A DNA stretch of 37,949 nt from contig NZ_JACHYE010000022.1 of NCBI RefSeq assembly GCF_014192645.1, positions 1 through 37,949 on the forward strand, written 5' to 3'. The stretch comes from Herbaspirillum sp. Sphag64 (GTDB taxonomy: Bacteria; Pseudomonadota; Gammaproteobacteria; Burkholderiales; Burkholderiaceae_D). Position 1 is the first letter of the stretch; every line of letters starts with the position of its first letter. Below, piece by piece: positions 1-8,973 of this stretch. Under the pieces are notes generated by a model, which had not been told where the DNA came from, did no database searches, and worked only from the letters and a program-made list of their open reading frames with translations. The translations under genes and the position numbers were made by a program.

Positions 1-95
1 ATGTGATGGAGTCGGGCCTGATTACGATGAATGGCCTGGCCAAGGACATGCTCGATGATCCGCGCGTGAAGGCGGCTTATTTGGGGGAGGGGTGA
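1..95 (+). CDS. livF: Branched-chain amino acid ABC transporter ATP-binding protein, C-terminal end (partial)
   Basis: Only the last 30 or so codons are present, read in the frame whose stop is TGA at 93-95. The peptide ends in a DPRVKAAYLGEG-like tail, which is typical of the cytoplasmic ATPase LivF of the high-affinity branched-chain amino acid importer; the related LivG subunit normally ends differently. The Walker motifs and the start lie outside the window. Family assignment rests on this short tail alone, so another Liv-type ATPase (for example for urea or amides) is possible. Confidence 0.6.
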   Translation, partial: VMESGLITMNGLAKDMLDDPRVKAAYLGEG

Positions 96-121
96 ATCTC
101 ACCTCGTCGCCCCGGAGTCGT

Positions 122-127
122 TAGAAT
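122..127 (+). promoter_or_regulatory. Possible -10 box of the rcnB-like gene
   Basis: TAGAAT at 122-127 differs from TATAAT by one base. I see no convincing -35 box 17 bp upstream. A start about seven bases downstream would place the 5' end of the transcript at the first base of the long inverted repeat at 133-189. Confidence 0.3.
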
Positions 128-132
128 AGAGA

Positions 133-189
133 CGCTGCAATCGCTGTCTTGTCGTGGGGAGTCGCCCCATGGTGCAGGTGATTGCAGCG
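133..189 (+). promoter_or_regulatory. Nested hairpin in the leader of the rcnB-like gene
   Basis: A perfect 10-bp inverted repeat (CGCTGCAATC at 133-142, GATTGCAGCG at 180-189) encloses a second stem, TGGGG 155-159 with CCCCA 165-169. The structure ends about ten bases before the AGGAG ribosome-binding site at 200-204. No U-run follows, so it does not look like a terminator for the upstream gene. It could stabilise the mRNA or control translation; the function is not known. Confidence 0.5.
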
Positions 190-209
190 AAATCTTTCAG
201 GAGTCTTCT

Positions 210-590
210 ATGCAATTCAAGTCTTTAGCTTCCGTGATGCTGGCCATTGCGGTTAGCGCCAGTGCCATTCCAGTGGTACATGCCCAGGACTACGACCGTC
301 GTGATGATCGCCGTGACGAGCGTCACGATGACCGGCACAATGATCGTCGTGATGCGATGGCGCACGAGGATCATCGCGAACATGAACGTGGTTTTGGCCC
401 AGAGCATGGTTTTCATCGCGGCGACCGTTTGCCGCCTGAGTACTGGAGTCATCATTACGTCGTTGATAACTGGCGCGAACATCGCCTGAGCCCACCGCCG
501 CGCGGCTATCAATGGGTTCAGAATGGCGCCGACTATGCGCTGGTGGCGATTGGCACTGGCGTCATCATGCAGTTGATTTTCGGTAACTGA
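210..590 (+). CDS. RcnB-like periplasmic protein
   Basis: The 126-aa protein starts with a clear signal peptide cut after VHA (residue 25), followed by a stretch extremely rich in Asp, Arg and His (about 28-62). Its C-terminal half carries the RcnB-type pattern: G-D-R-L-P-P-E-Y, then YVVDNW, then PPPRGYQWV, and a hydrophobic end with VAIGTGVI. RcnB of E. coli is a periplasmic factor in nickel/cobalt homeostasis, but many family members are only inferred to bind metal. The His/Asp-rich linker fits metal binding; this is inference. An AGGAG site at 200-204 supports the ATG at 210. It is monocistronic, with its own leader hairpin and terminator. Confidence 0.8.
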   Translation: MQFKSLASVMLAIAVSASAIPVVHAQDYDRRDDRRDERHDDRHNDRRDAMAHEDHREHERGFGPEHGFHRGDRLPPEYWSHHYVVDNWREHRLSPPPRGYQWVQNGADYALVAIGTGVIMQLIFGN

Positions 591-625
591 TTCACCCGTG
601 TTGCCGGTACTTTCACGGCATCAAA

Positions 626-661
626 AACACCCGCCCACCGCATAGGGGGCGGGTGTTTTTT
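626..661 (+). terminator. Rho-independent terminator of the rcnB-like gene
   Basis: Perfect 11-bp stem (626-636 with 647-657, GC-rich), 10-nt loop, followed by a T-run. It sits 36 bp after the stop codon. Confidence 0.9.
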
Positions 662-820
662 ATTGCATTCACTATTCTGGAATTTAATTTTTAAAAAGGT
701 AAATTTGCGAAATATTATTCGTAACTTAGGCTTCAAATGCAGAATTAATATTGGTGTATCCCGCATAAAATCGCAGCAATTCCAACCACCATTGTTTGCC
801 GATTTTTGGAGACAAACCTT
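662..820 (+). promoter_or_regulatory. AT-rich putA upstream region
   Basis: This 159-bp gap is much more AT-rich than its surroundings. It includes a small dyad (CGAA, 6-nt spacer, TTCG) at about 708-721 and several A/T runs. Such regions often bind Lrp-type regulators, and putA genes lacking a DNA-binding domain are commonly Lrp/PutR-controlled; no regulator gene is nearby, so this is inference. GGAG at 808-811 is the ribosome-binding site. Confidence 0.35.
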
Positions 821-3800
821 ATGAACAGCCCGATTCCCCCGGTTGCCTCCGCGGCGCCACAAGCCTACAGTCCCGCCTTCAGCATGTTCCATCGCGAAGT
901 GATGCCCGCCGCCACGCCCTTGCGTGCTGCTGTGACTGCCGCTTATCGACGTGACGAGAGTGCTGCCGTGCAATGGCTGCTGCAGCAGGTCAAGAGCAAT
1001 GCTGAATGGACTACGGCAACTCAGGCGCTTGCTGGCAAGCTGGTGCAAGCTGTGCGTACCAAGCGCACACGTTCCTCCGGGGTGGATGCACTGATGCATG
1101 AATTCTCGCTGTCTTCGGAAGAGGGCGTGGCGCTGATGTGTCTGGCCGAAGCGCTGTTGCGTATTCCTGACCATCAGACAGCCGACCGTCTGATCGCCGA
1201 CAAGATCAGCAAAGGCGACTGGCGCAAGCATCTGGGTGAATCGCCATCGCTGTTCGTGAACGCCGCCACCTGGGGGCTGCTGATCACTGGTAAGTTGGTG
1301 AGCACCAGCAGCGAAAGCGGTCTCACCTCGGCGCTGACGCGGCTGATCAACAAGGGTGGCGAGCCACTGATTCGCAAGGGCGTCGATCTCGCCATGCGCA
1401 TGCTGGGCAATCAGTTCGTCACCGGTCAGACCATTGATGAAGCACTCGACAATAGTCGTGACAATGAAAAGCGTGGCTATCGCTACTCCTACGATATGCT
1501 CGGCGAAGCGGCACTCACCGAACACGATGCAGCGTTCTACTACGACTCCTATGAAACCGCAATTCACGCGATCGGACGTGCCTCCAACGGTCGCGGTATC
1601 AAGGATGGACCGGGCATCTCCGTGAAGTTGTCGGCGCTGCATCCACGTTATTCCCGCGCGCAGCACGACCGCGTGATGAGTGAGTTGCTGCCACGTCTGC
1701 AAAAGTTGCTGGTACTGGCCAAGTCCTACAATATTGGTTTGAACATCGATGCGGAAGAAGCCGACCGTCTTGAACTCTCGCTGGACCTGATGGAAGCATT
1801 GGCTTTTGATCCCGCGCTGGAAGGTTTTGAAGGCATCGGCTTTGTGGTGCAGGCCTACCAGAAGCGTTGCCCATTTGTTATCGACTATCTCGCAGATCTG
1901 GCCCGTCGCAGCGGTCGCAAGCTGATGGTCCGCCTGGTCAAGGGTGCGTATTGGGATAGCGAAATCAAGCGTGCACAGGTCGATGGCATGAGCGGCTATC
2001 CGGTCTACACCCGTAAGGTACACACCGACTTGTCTTATCTGACCTGTGCGCAGAAACTGCTATCAGTGGCCGATGTGATCTACCCGCAATTTGCGACACA
2101 CAACGCCCACACCTTGTCGGCAATCTATACCTGGGCCAAGCAACATCAGGTCGATAATTACGAATTCCAATGCCTGCACGGCATGGGCGAAACTCTGTAC
2201 GACCAGGTGGTCGGCGCTGATCAATTGGGTAAGGCTTGCCGTATCTATGCGCCAGTCGGCTCCCATCAGACCTTGCTGGCCTACCTGGTACGCCGTCTAC
2301 TGGAGAATGGTGCCAATTCCTCCTTCGTCAATCAGATCGTGGACGAGCAGGTCGCTATTGAAACACTGATCGCTGATCCGATTGCTACCGTACATGCAGC
2401 AGGTGGTATGCCACATCCGCAAATCTCCTTGCCTCGCCAGTTGTATGGCGCCGAGCGTCTCAACTCGGCCGGTCTGGATCTGAGCAATGAAGACACACTG
2501 CGTGAACTCGACTCGGCCTTTGCCAGCTGGTCATCGCGTCAATGGCAGGCGACACCGCTGGTGCAAGGGGGCAGTGCGGTTGGCTCCCAGCCAGAACCGA
2601 TCACCAACCCGGCCGACCGCCGCGAACTGGTTGGACAGGTCGTCCAGGCCACTGCCGTTGACGTTGAGCAGGCGCTGGAAGCCGCGGAAGCCTTCGCATC
2701 GCAATGGCAAGCCATAGCACCGGCAGATCGTGCCCTGATGCTGGAACATGCTGCCGACCTGTTTGAAAAACACATGCCTGAATTGATGGCACTGGCAATA
2801 CGTGAAGCCGGCAAGTCGCTGCCGAACGCGATTGCCGAGGTACGCGAAGCGATCGACTTCCTGCGCTATTACGCTGCGCAATCGCGTCACGATGGCAATG
2901 TATTGGCGTGGGGGACTGTGGTCTGTATCAGCCCATGGAACTTCCCGCTGGCGATTTTCATCGGTGAGGTCAGCGCCGCATTGGCTGCAGGTAATGTCGT
3001 ACTGGCCAAGCCAGCCGAGCAAACGCCGTTGATCGCTTACCGTGCCGTACAGTTGCTGCACGAGGCTGGTGTTCCCGTCGCTGCACTGCAATTGCTGCCT
3101 GGTCCCGGAGAAACGGTGGGCGCTTTGCTGACCGCTGATGTGCGCGTCAAGGGCGTCATCTTCACCGGTTCGACCGAAGTCGCGCAATTGATCAATCGCA
3201 CCCTGGCGGCACGCAGCAAGGATGCGCACGGTGATATTCCGTTGATCGCCGAAACGGGTGGTCAGAATGCACTGATCGTGGATTCCAGCGCGCTGCCGGA
3301 ACAGGTGGTGCAGGATGTACTGAGCTCGGCCTTCGACAGTGCCGGTCAACGTTGCTCAGCATTGCGCGTGCTGTGTCTGCAGGAAGATATTGCCGACAAG
3401 ACCATCACCATGCTCAAAGGCGCGATGCAAGAGTTGCGCGTCGGCCGTCCGGATTGCCTGGCAACCGACATTGGTCCGGTTATCGACGGTGAAGCACAAG
3501 CTCGTCTGCTGGCCCACATCGACAAGATGAAGCAAAGCTGCAAGGTGCATCAGTTATCGCTCGGTGCTGCGCATGACAACGGTACCTTTGTGGCGCCGAC
3601 CGTGATTGAAATCAGCGGCATCGATCAGTTGCAGCAAGAAGTCTTTGGACCGGTATTGCACGTAGTGCGCTACCGTCGCGACGACCTGCCACAACTGCTC
3701 AAGGCGATCAATGCCAGTGGCTACGGTCTGACGCTGGGTGTGCATTCGCGTATCGACGAAACGATCGATTTCGTCGCGACCCGTGCGCACGTGGGCAATA

Positions 3801-4504
3801 TTTACGTCAATCGCAATATCGTTGGTGCGGTCGTCGGCGTGCAGCCATTTGGTGGTGAGGGCAAATCCGGTACCGGTCCTAAAGCCGGTGGTCCGCTCTA
3901 CCTCAAGCGCTTGCAACGGCATCCCGAAGTGAGTCTGAAAGTGCAGGAAGCCAGTTCCGGTAACGCTCTGGATGCATTGCATCAACTGCAAAACTGGGCG
4001 GCGACACATGGTCATCCGAAGTTGTCGCAACTGGCCGCCAGCTATGCGCGTCAGAGCTTGCTCAACAAAAGCCTGGCGTTGCCAGGACCGACTGGTGAAC
4101 GCAACAGCCTTTCTTTTGCCGCACGTGGCAAGGTCTTGTGCGCCGCCAACAGTGTCGCAGGGCTGCTCAATCAACTGGCTGCAGTATTGGCCACTGGCAA
4201 TATTGCTGTTGTCAGCCAAGAGTCGTCGGTGTTGATCCCTGCTGGTTTGCCAGAGCCGGTGCGTGCAGCAATTGAAATCAGTCAGGATATGGCTGCCAGC
4301 GAACTGCAGCTGGCGCTGCTGGATGCGGCTGTCATCAGCCAATGGCGTACGGCACTGGCAGCACGCCCGGGTGCACTGGTGCCGTTGGTGGCGACCAGTG
4401 AAGATGCTGCGATTGCACTATGGCGACTGGTGGCGGAGCGTGCCTTGTGCGTCAATACAACCGCTGCCGGTGGCAATGCCAGTCTGATGACATTGTCTGT
4501 TTGA
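821..4504 (+). CDS. putA: Bifunctional proline dehydrogenase / L-glutamate-gamma-semialdehyde dehydrogenase
   Basis: PutA oxidises proline with FAD to pyrroline-5-carboxylate, then the hydrolysed semialdehyde with NAD to glutamate. The 1227-aa protein has a helical arm (1-100), a PRODH barrel (about 190-500, with GISVKLSALHPRY, VRLVKGAYWD and APVGSHQTLLAYLVRRLLE), and an aldehyde dehydrogenase domain (about 580-1020: SPWNFPLAIF, catalytic Glu811 in AETGG, nucleophile Cys845 in AGQRCSALR). About 180 further residues resemble the extra C-terminal domain of type B PutA. The N-terminal ribbon-helix-helix of trifunctional PutA is absent, so it should not repress its own gene. ATG 821 is chosen over an in-frame TTG at 806 because GGAG lies at 808-811. 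Confidence 0.96.
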   Translation: MNSPIPPVASAAPQAYSPAFSMFHREVMPAATPLRAAVTAAYRRDESAAVQWLLQQVKSNAEWTTATQALAGKLVQAVRTKRTRSSGVDALMHEFSLSSEEGVALMCLAEALLRIPDHQTADRLIADKISKGDWRKHLGESPSLFVNAATWGLLITGKLVSTSSESGLTSALTRLINKGGEPLIRKGVDLAMRMLGNQFVTGQTIDEALDNSRDNEKRGYRYSYDMLGEAALTEHDAAFYYDSYETAIHAIGRASNGRGIKDGPGISVKLSALHPRYSRAQHDRVMSELLPRLQKLLVLAKSYNIGLNIDAEEADRLELSLDLMEALAFDPALEGFEGIGFVVQAYQKRCPFVIDYLADLARRSGRKLMVRLVKGAYWDSEIKRAQVDGMSGYPVYTRKVHTDLSYLTCAQKLLSVADVIYPQFATHNAHTLSAIYTWAKQHQVDNYEFQCLHGMGETLYDQVVGADQLGKACRIYAPVGSHQTLLAYLVRRLLENGANSSFVNQIVDEQVAIETLIADPIATVHAAGGMPHPQISLPRQLYGAERLNSAGLDLSNEDTLRELDSAFASWSSRQWQATPLVQGGSAVGSQPEPITNPADRRELVGQVVQATAVDVEQALEAAEAFASQWQAIAPADRALMLEHAADLFEKHMPELMALAIREAGKSLPNAIAEVREAIDFLRYYAAQSRHDGNVLAWGTVVCISPWNFPLAIFIGEVSAALAAGNVVLAKPAEQTPLIAYRAVQLLHEAGVPVAALQLLPGPGETVGALLTADVRVKGVIFTGSTEVAQLINRTLAARSKDAHGDIPLIAETGGQNALIVDSSALPEQVVQDVLSSAFDSAGQRCSALRVLCLQEDIADKTITMLKGAMQELRVGRPDCLATDIGPVIDGEAQARLLAHIDKMKQSCKVHQLSLGAAHDNGTFVAPTVIEISGIDQLQQEVFGPVLHVVRYRRDDLPQLLKAINASGYGLTLGVHSRIDETIDFVATRAHVGNIYVNRNIVGAVVGVQPFGGEGKSGTGPKAGGPLYLKRLQRHPEVSLKVQEASSGNALDALHQLQNWAATHGHPKLSQLAASYARQSLLNKSLALPGPTGERNSLSFAARGKVLCAANSVAGLLNQLAAVLATGNIAVVSQESSVLIPAGLPEPVRAAIEISQDMAASELQLALLDAAVISQWRTALAARPGALVPLVATSEDAAIALWRLVAERALCVNTTAAGGNASLMTLSV

Positions 4505-4580
4505 GATGCGCTGACAAACCATTGGTACAGGAGTGGATTTAGGAACTATCTCACTGAACCAAGACCATAGTAACGGATCG

Positions 4581-4627
4581 AGGCTGTCACAGCTCCCTGA
4601 TAGGGTTGTGACAGCCTTATCGCCTTT
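4581..4627 (+). terminator. Rho-independent terminator of putA
   Basis: A perfect 11-bp stem (AGGCTGTCACA 4581-4591 with its complement at 4607-4617) with a 15-nt loop; a T-run starts a few bases later at 4625. It lies 77 bp after the putA stop codon. Confidence 0.7.
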
Positions 4628-4893
4628 TTTCTTCATCCAGTACCAGATACCAGTCATCACTTAAAGGAGGCGCCCGCCATCCCTTGTTCAACACGATGTT
4701 GATTTTCCCGCCATAGCCGCATCCGCCATAGCCTCCATTCACTGTAGCCGCCACTTGTCGTGACAGCGCTATATGTCTTCTCTTCCTATCGCTTCCTCTT
4801 CTTTTCATTGTGATTACAGAGAGCAAGTAAGGCCTGAACACCTGAAAATTTCGCCTCAGGTGTTCATTAGACAATCAGTTATGAGGACTCACA
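4628..4893. other. Intergenic region before the 427-aa hypothetical gene
   Basis: No convincing gene. About 4710-4755 has repeated GCC-ATA-GCC-type trinucleotides that would read as a Gly/Tyr-rich stretch on the minus strand. The last 60 bp hold the inverted repeat at 4835-4866 and a GAGG ribosome-binding site at 4883-4886. No clear sigma-70 promoter was recognised. Confidence 0.5.
4835..4866 (+). promoter_or_regulatory. 11-bp perfect inverted repeat upstream of the hypothetical gene
   Basis: TGAACACCTGA at 4835-4845 and its exact complement at 4856-4866 flank a 10-nt AT-rich spacer. It ends 27 bp before the start codon of the next gene, without a T-run. It could be an operator or a leader hairpin. 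Confidence 0.45.
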
Positions 4894-6177
4894 ATGCCTG
4901 AAATTCCAGCTTCAACCGTGTCGCCCGTCATGAGATTGAATTCTTCCTTGGACGACAATCCGGCTCTGCATAATCTTGAAAGTGGCCTGATGAAAGCTTT
5001 CAAGGCTGCCTTCAGCACAACCCAAACGGGGCAGACTTTTTACCAGGCAGAGTATGAGCGCGCCGCCCCCGCCCTCACTGACTCCGGCACGCTGAGCAGC
5101 ATTAGCGCTGACCAGAACCTGAGGCAGGGTTTTGCCGAAATTATTGGTGTGCTGGAAGAATTACAGCAGAGCGGTAAAACGGGGCTGCGCTTTCGGTTAT
5201 GGCGCGATGGCATTTCACTCGTCGGCAGCGCGCTATTGCTGGGCACCGTGGCAGCGGCCTTTTTCTCGTCAGAACATCAAGAGGATGTTGATTTCAGCAT
5301 CGCCAACAATCCGTTTGGCAACCTCGCCGGCGAAGTGGGACTGATCGTGCTCGAAGGCAGCAAGGTGTTATTAACGACTAGCCTGAGTTACCCGACATTG
5401 AAGCGGCATCATCTCACCGATGAATTTGTCAAACGCATCACGGTATGTGTGGAGTTGCTCCAGGCTTGTCTTGATGAACATAGTGCTGGTGAGCCCGCCC
5501 ACAGCCGTTTGTCATCACGTCCAATCCGACGCCGTGCTCTGCAATGCATGGAAAAGGGACGTGATATCTCGACCGTGTTCACCTTGATCAATACGACCTT
5601 GACTACGGTACGTCTAGCCTTGTTGAGTATTGAAAATCTGGGTAGCGATGCCGCTCCTGCTTCATGGCGTGGCATGTTGCGACTAGTCCAGAATGTCTCC
5701 GATTGCACGCGTGCCATTTTCAGCACTGTGGGAACGTTCGCACGCAATAAGCTGTTTGGCGATGATCTGACGAATTGCAAAATGGCTATACCGGCGATGC
5801 GACATGGACTAAGCAATGCGAATGCGGCCAGCGTCTTGCCGCGACTAAAAAAGATGGAACGTCTTTTTTCGCTATGCAGTACACCTTTACTCATCCAGAT
5901 TGCCAAATCGGCTAAATTGACCCGAGACTACCTGAATACACCGAACGAATCGACGCAGGATGTCAAGGATTTCCTCTTGCGATCTGGAATAACGTATTCA
6001 GCGGGCGACGGCGGAAGTTTCCTGCATGACAAGCCACCAGAAGACCAGTGGGGACAGCACTTTGTCGATGGTGCTTACGTTTGTGCTCCTCTGCAGTTGG
6101 CTCGTGTTCCTTACCGGGCCACACTGGGGTGGCAATATCAAATGAGCAGGCTCGCAGAGCTGCTATCCAGACGTTGA
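4894..6177 (+). CDS. Hypothetical protein with one hydrophobic segment (427 aa)
   Basis: I do not recognise this protein. It has no signal peptide. A hydrophobic stretch at about residues 106-123 (GISLVGSALLLGTVAAAFF) is followed by a less hydrophobic one (about 148-165, VGLIVLEGSKVLL). The rest looks mainly helical, with many Leu, Ser and Arg and no obvious catalytic motif. The N-terminus is Ser/Thr/Pro-rich and lacks strong hydrophobicity, which is compatible with a secreted effector, but nothing proves that. Codon use is visibly less GC-rich than in putA or hslU, which suggests acquisition. Start ATG 4894 has GAGG at 4883-4886. The gene is alone between putA's terminator and the hslVU promoter. 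Confidence 0.75.
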   Translation: MPEIPASTVSPVMRLNSSLDDNPALHNLESGLMKAFKAAFSTTQTGQTFYQAEYERAAPALTDSGTLSSISADQNLRQGFAEIIGVLEELQQSGKTGLRFRLWRDGISLVGSALLLGTVAAAFFSSEHQEDVDFSIANNPFGNLAGEVGLIVLEGSKVLLTTSLSYPTLKRHHLTDEFVKRITVCVELLQACLDEHSAGEPAHSRLSSRPIRRRALQCMEKGRDISTVFTLINTTLTTVRLALLSIENLGSDAAPASWRGMLRLVQNVSDCTRAIFSTVGTFARNKLFGDDLTNCKMAIPAMRHGLSNANAASVLPRLKKMERLFSLCSTPLLIQIAKSAKLTRDYLNTPNESTQDVKDFLLRSGITYSAGDGGSFLHDKPPEDQWGQHFVDGAYVCAPLQLARVPYRATLGWQYQMSRLAELLSRR

Positions 6178-6243
6178 AGCAAGTGTGGTTTAGCACAAGG
6201 GGTAGCGCCAGTCTGTCGGCGGCGTAAAATGCTTGATTGATGA

Positions 6244-6284
6244 GGGATAGCCGCCAAGATGCTTGTAATCTTGGCGGCTGTCCC
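6244..6284. terminator. 17-bp hairpin after the hypothetical gene, overlapping the hslV promoter
   Basis: Arms 6244-6260 and 6268-6284 pair over 17 positions with a single G-U, around a 7-nt loop. No T-run follows, so termination would be imperfect. It lies 66 bp after the hypothetical gene and coincides with the sigma-32-like promoter of hslV. Confidence 0.55.
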
Positions 6285-6289
6285 CATTT
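6262..6289 (+). promoter_or_regulatory. Sigma-32 (heat-shock) promoter of hslVU
   Basis: CTTGTA at 6262-6267 (heat-shock -35 consensus CTTGAA, one mismatch) and CCCCATTT at 6282-6289 (exact match to CCCCATNT) are separated by 14 bp, within the spacing used by RpoH. The genes downstream, hslV and hslU, are classic heat-shock genes. The -35 box lies in the loop of a 17-bp hairpin and the -10 box begins inside its right arm. Confidence 0.75.
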
Positions 6290-6357
6290 CAGCAAAATCA
6301 TCAAAAACGATATCAAAGAAGGTATTTGAGTTGGCCCCCTACATTTGAGGCATGAGT

Positions 6358-6894
6358 ATGGAACAATTTCACGGCACCACGATTCTGTCGGTGCGGCGCG
6401 GCAACACGGTAGCCCTGGGTGGCGATGGCCAGGTAACACTTGGCAATGTGGTCATGAAGGGTACCGCCCGCAAGGTGCGCAAGCTTTACAACGGTAAGGT
6501 GCTGGTCGGCTTTGCCGGTGGCACGGCGGATGCATTTACGCTGCTTGATCTGTTCGAGTCCAAGCTGGAAAAGCATCAGGGCAATCTGATGCGCGCTTCG
6601 GTCGAGCTGGCCAAGGAGTGGCGTACCGACCGCATGTTGCGCCGGCTCGAAGCCATGCTGCTGACCGCGGACCGCGACAGCACCCTGGTCATTACTGGTA
6701 ACGGCGATGTGCTGGAACCGACTGACGGCATCGGCGCCATCGGTTCTGGCGGTACCTTTGCCCAGTCTGCAGCCAAGGCGTTGCAAGAAAATACCGAATT
6801 GTCGCCGGCAGAAATTGTCAAAAAGTCATTGGTCATTGCGGGTGAACTCTGCATCTATACCAACCTGAATCACATCATCGAAACCCTGGACTGA
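6358..6894 (+). CDS. hslV: ATP-dependent protease HslVU, peptidase subunit
   Basis: HslV forms the double-hexamer proteolytic core of the cytoplasmic HslVU (ClpQY) protease, which degrades misfolded and regulatory proteins. The protein begins MEQFHG, a propeptide expected to be removed so that Thr7 of TTILSVRR becomes the N-terminal nucleophile, as in the proteasome beta family. GDGQVT and [13 protein letters not shown] are also typical. I place the start at 6358 because GAGG at 6347-6350 gives a 7-nt spacing; ATG 6352 would leave only one base. Length is 178 aa, normal for the family. It is followed after 36 bp by hslU in one heat-shock operon. Confidence 0.96.
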   Translation: MEQFHGTTILSVRRGNTVALGGDGQVTLGNVVMKGTARKVRKLYNGKVLVGFAGGTADAFTLLDLFESKLEKHQGNLMRASVELAKEWRTDRMLRRLEAMLLTADRDSTLVITGNGDVLEPTDGIGAIGSGGTFAQSAAKALQENTELSPAEIVKKSLVIAGELCIYTNLNHIIETLD

Positions 6895-6930
6895 TCCCTT
6901 TATTTTTGCCGCAACAAGAAGAACATCATC

Positions 6931-8298
<1,368 letters not shown>

Positions 8299-8312
8299 TC
8301 AGGCCAGAGAGC

Positions 8313-8353
8313 AAGCCAGCCATTGTGCTGCAACCGCAGCATGTGGCTGGCTT
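8313..8353. terminator. Two-part hairpin between convergent hslU and the gspG-like gene
   Basis: A perfect 10-bp stem (AAGCCAGCCA 8313-8322 with 8344-8353) encloses a second 6-bp stem (8326-8331 with 8336-8341). It lies in the 83-bp gap between two convergent genes, where a bidirectional terminator is expected. Neither side has a good T-run. Confidence 0.5.
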
Positions 8354-8381
8354 TCACTGCAACACCCTCCCGCGTACAACG

Positions 8382-8870
8382 TCAGTGTGCCGCCGTTCCC
8401 CGCACGATACTGTCACTGTCTTCACCGCCATCAGGCCCCTTGGCACCAAACGAAAACACATCAATCTCCTGACCATCTTCCGACACCCGGTATTGATAAG
8501 GGTGGCCCCATGGGTCACGCGGCAGACGGTCCAGATAGCCACCAACTTGCCATTTCATCGGAACGGGTGAGCGACTCGGCTTGACGATCAGTGCCAGCAA
8601 GCCTTGTTCGCTGCTCGGGTAGTCGCCGGTATCTTTCTTGTAATGTTGTAGTCCAAGAATGATGGTATTAATATCTTTCTCTGCGGCAACGACCTCCGGT
8701 TTGTGGGCGTGCACGAACACTTCGATCAGACGCGGCACAGCAACCACAGCAATGATGGCTACCACCACCAGTACCACCAGCAGCTGCAGGCGGGACAAGC
8801 CACGCTGTTGCGGCGGCATGCGGAAAGAGGAGGGCAGGTGGGAAGGAGATTGCTGGCGGCTACTGCGCAT
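8382..8870 (-). CDS. Type II secretion major pseudopilin GspG-like protein (orphan, atypical prepilin motif)
   Basis: After a leader with basic residues comes a long hydrophobic helix (LLVVLVVVAIIAVVAVPRL), then the GspG signatures: AEKDINTIILGLQHYKKDTGDYPSSEQGLLAL, a loop ending in GYLDRLPRDPWGHPYQY, and FSFGAKGPDGGEDSDSI. GspG polymerises into the periplasmic pseudopilus of type II secretion. The likely prepilin peptidase site is G24-L25, but mature position 5, normally Glu, is Gln (Q29). Start ATG 8870 has AGGA about 12 nt upstream; ATG 8819 (MPPQQRG) is a shorter alternative, and an in-frame start at 8942 gives an implausible N-terminus. No other secretion genes are nearby. Confidence 0.8.
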   Translation of the reverse strand: MRSSRQQSPSHLPSSFRMPPQQRGLSRLQLLVVLVVVAIIAVVAVPRLIEVFVHAHKPEVVAAEKDINTIILGLQHYKKDTGDYPSSEQGLLALIVKPSRSPVPMKWQVGGYLDRLPRDPWGHPYQYRVSEDGQEIDVFSFGAKGPDGGEDSDSIVRGTAAH

Positions 8871-8973
8871 GAAAGATGATTTCCTGAAAAGCGGTGATGA
8901 AAACAAGATGCCAGAGTATACGGCAGCCGCTGCCGCGATCAAGGCAAGAATGGTGGTGTAATTTTTCGGGTAC

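Noticed and set aside
806..820. TTG start for putA five codons upstream
   Set aside because: The TTG overlaps the ribosome-binding site GGAG that serves ATG 821.
533..2023. A 496-codon open frame on the minus strand opposite putA
   Set aside because: It is out of phase with any recognisable family, lies wholly over a clear putA, and such frames arise from codon bias in GC-rich genes. The same applies to the long antisense frames opposite aspS (14449-15999), the FadN-type fusion (33252-34592) and the OYE gene (24947-25942).
4617..4874. An 85-codon minus-strand frame with a Gly/Tyr-rich centre between putA and the hypothetical gene
   Set aside because: The composition is odd, there is no good ribosome-binding site, and the frame runs through the inverted repeat at 4835-4866. 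The short repetitive stretch at 4710-4755 explains the GYGG pattern.
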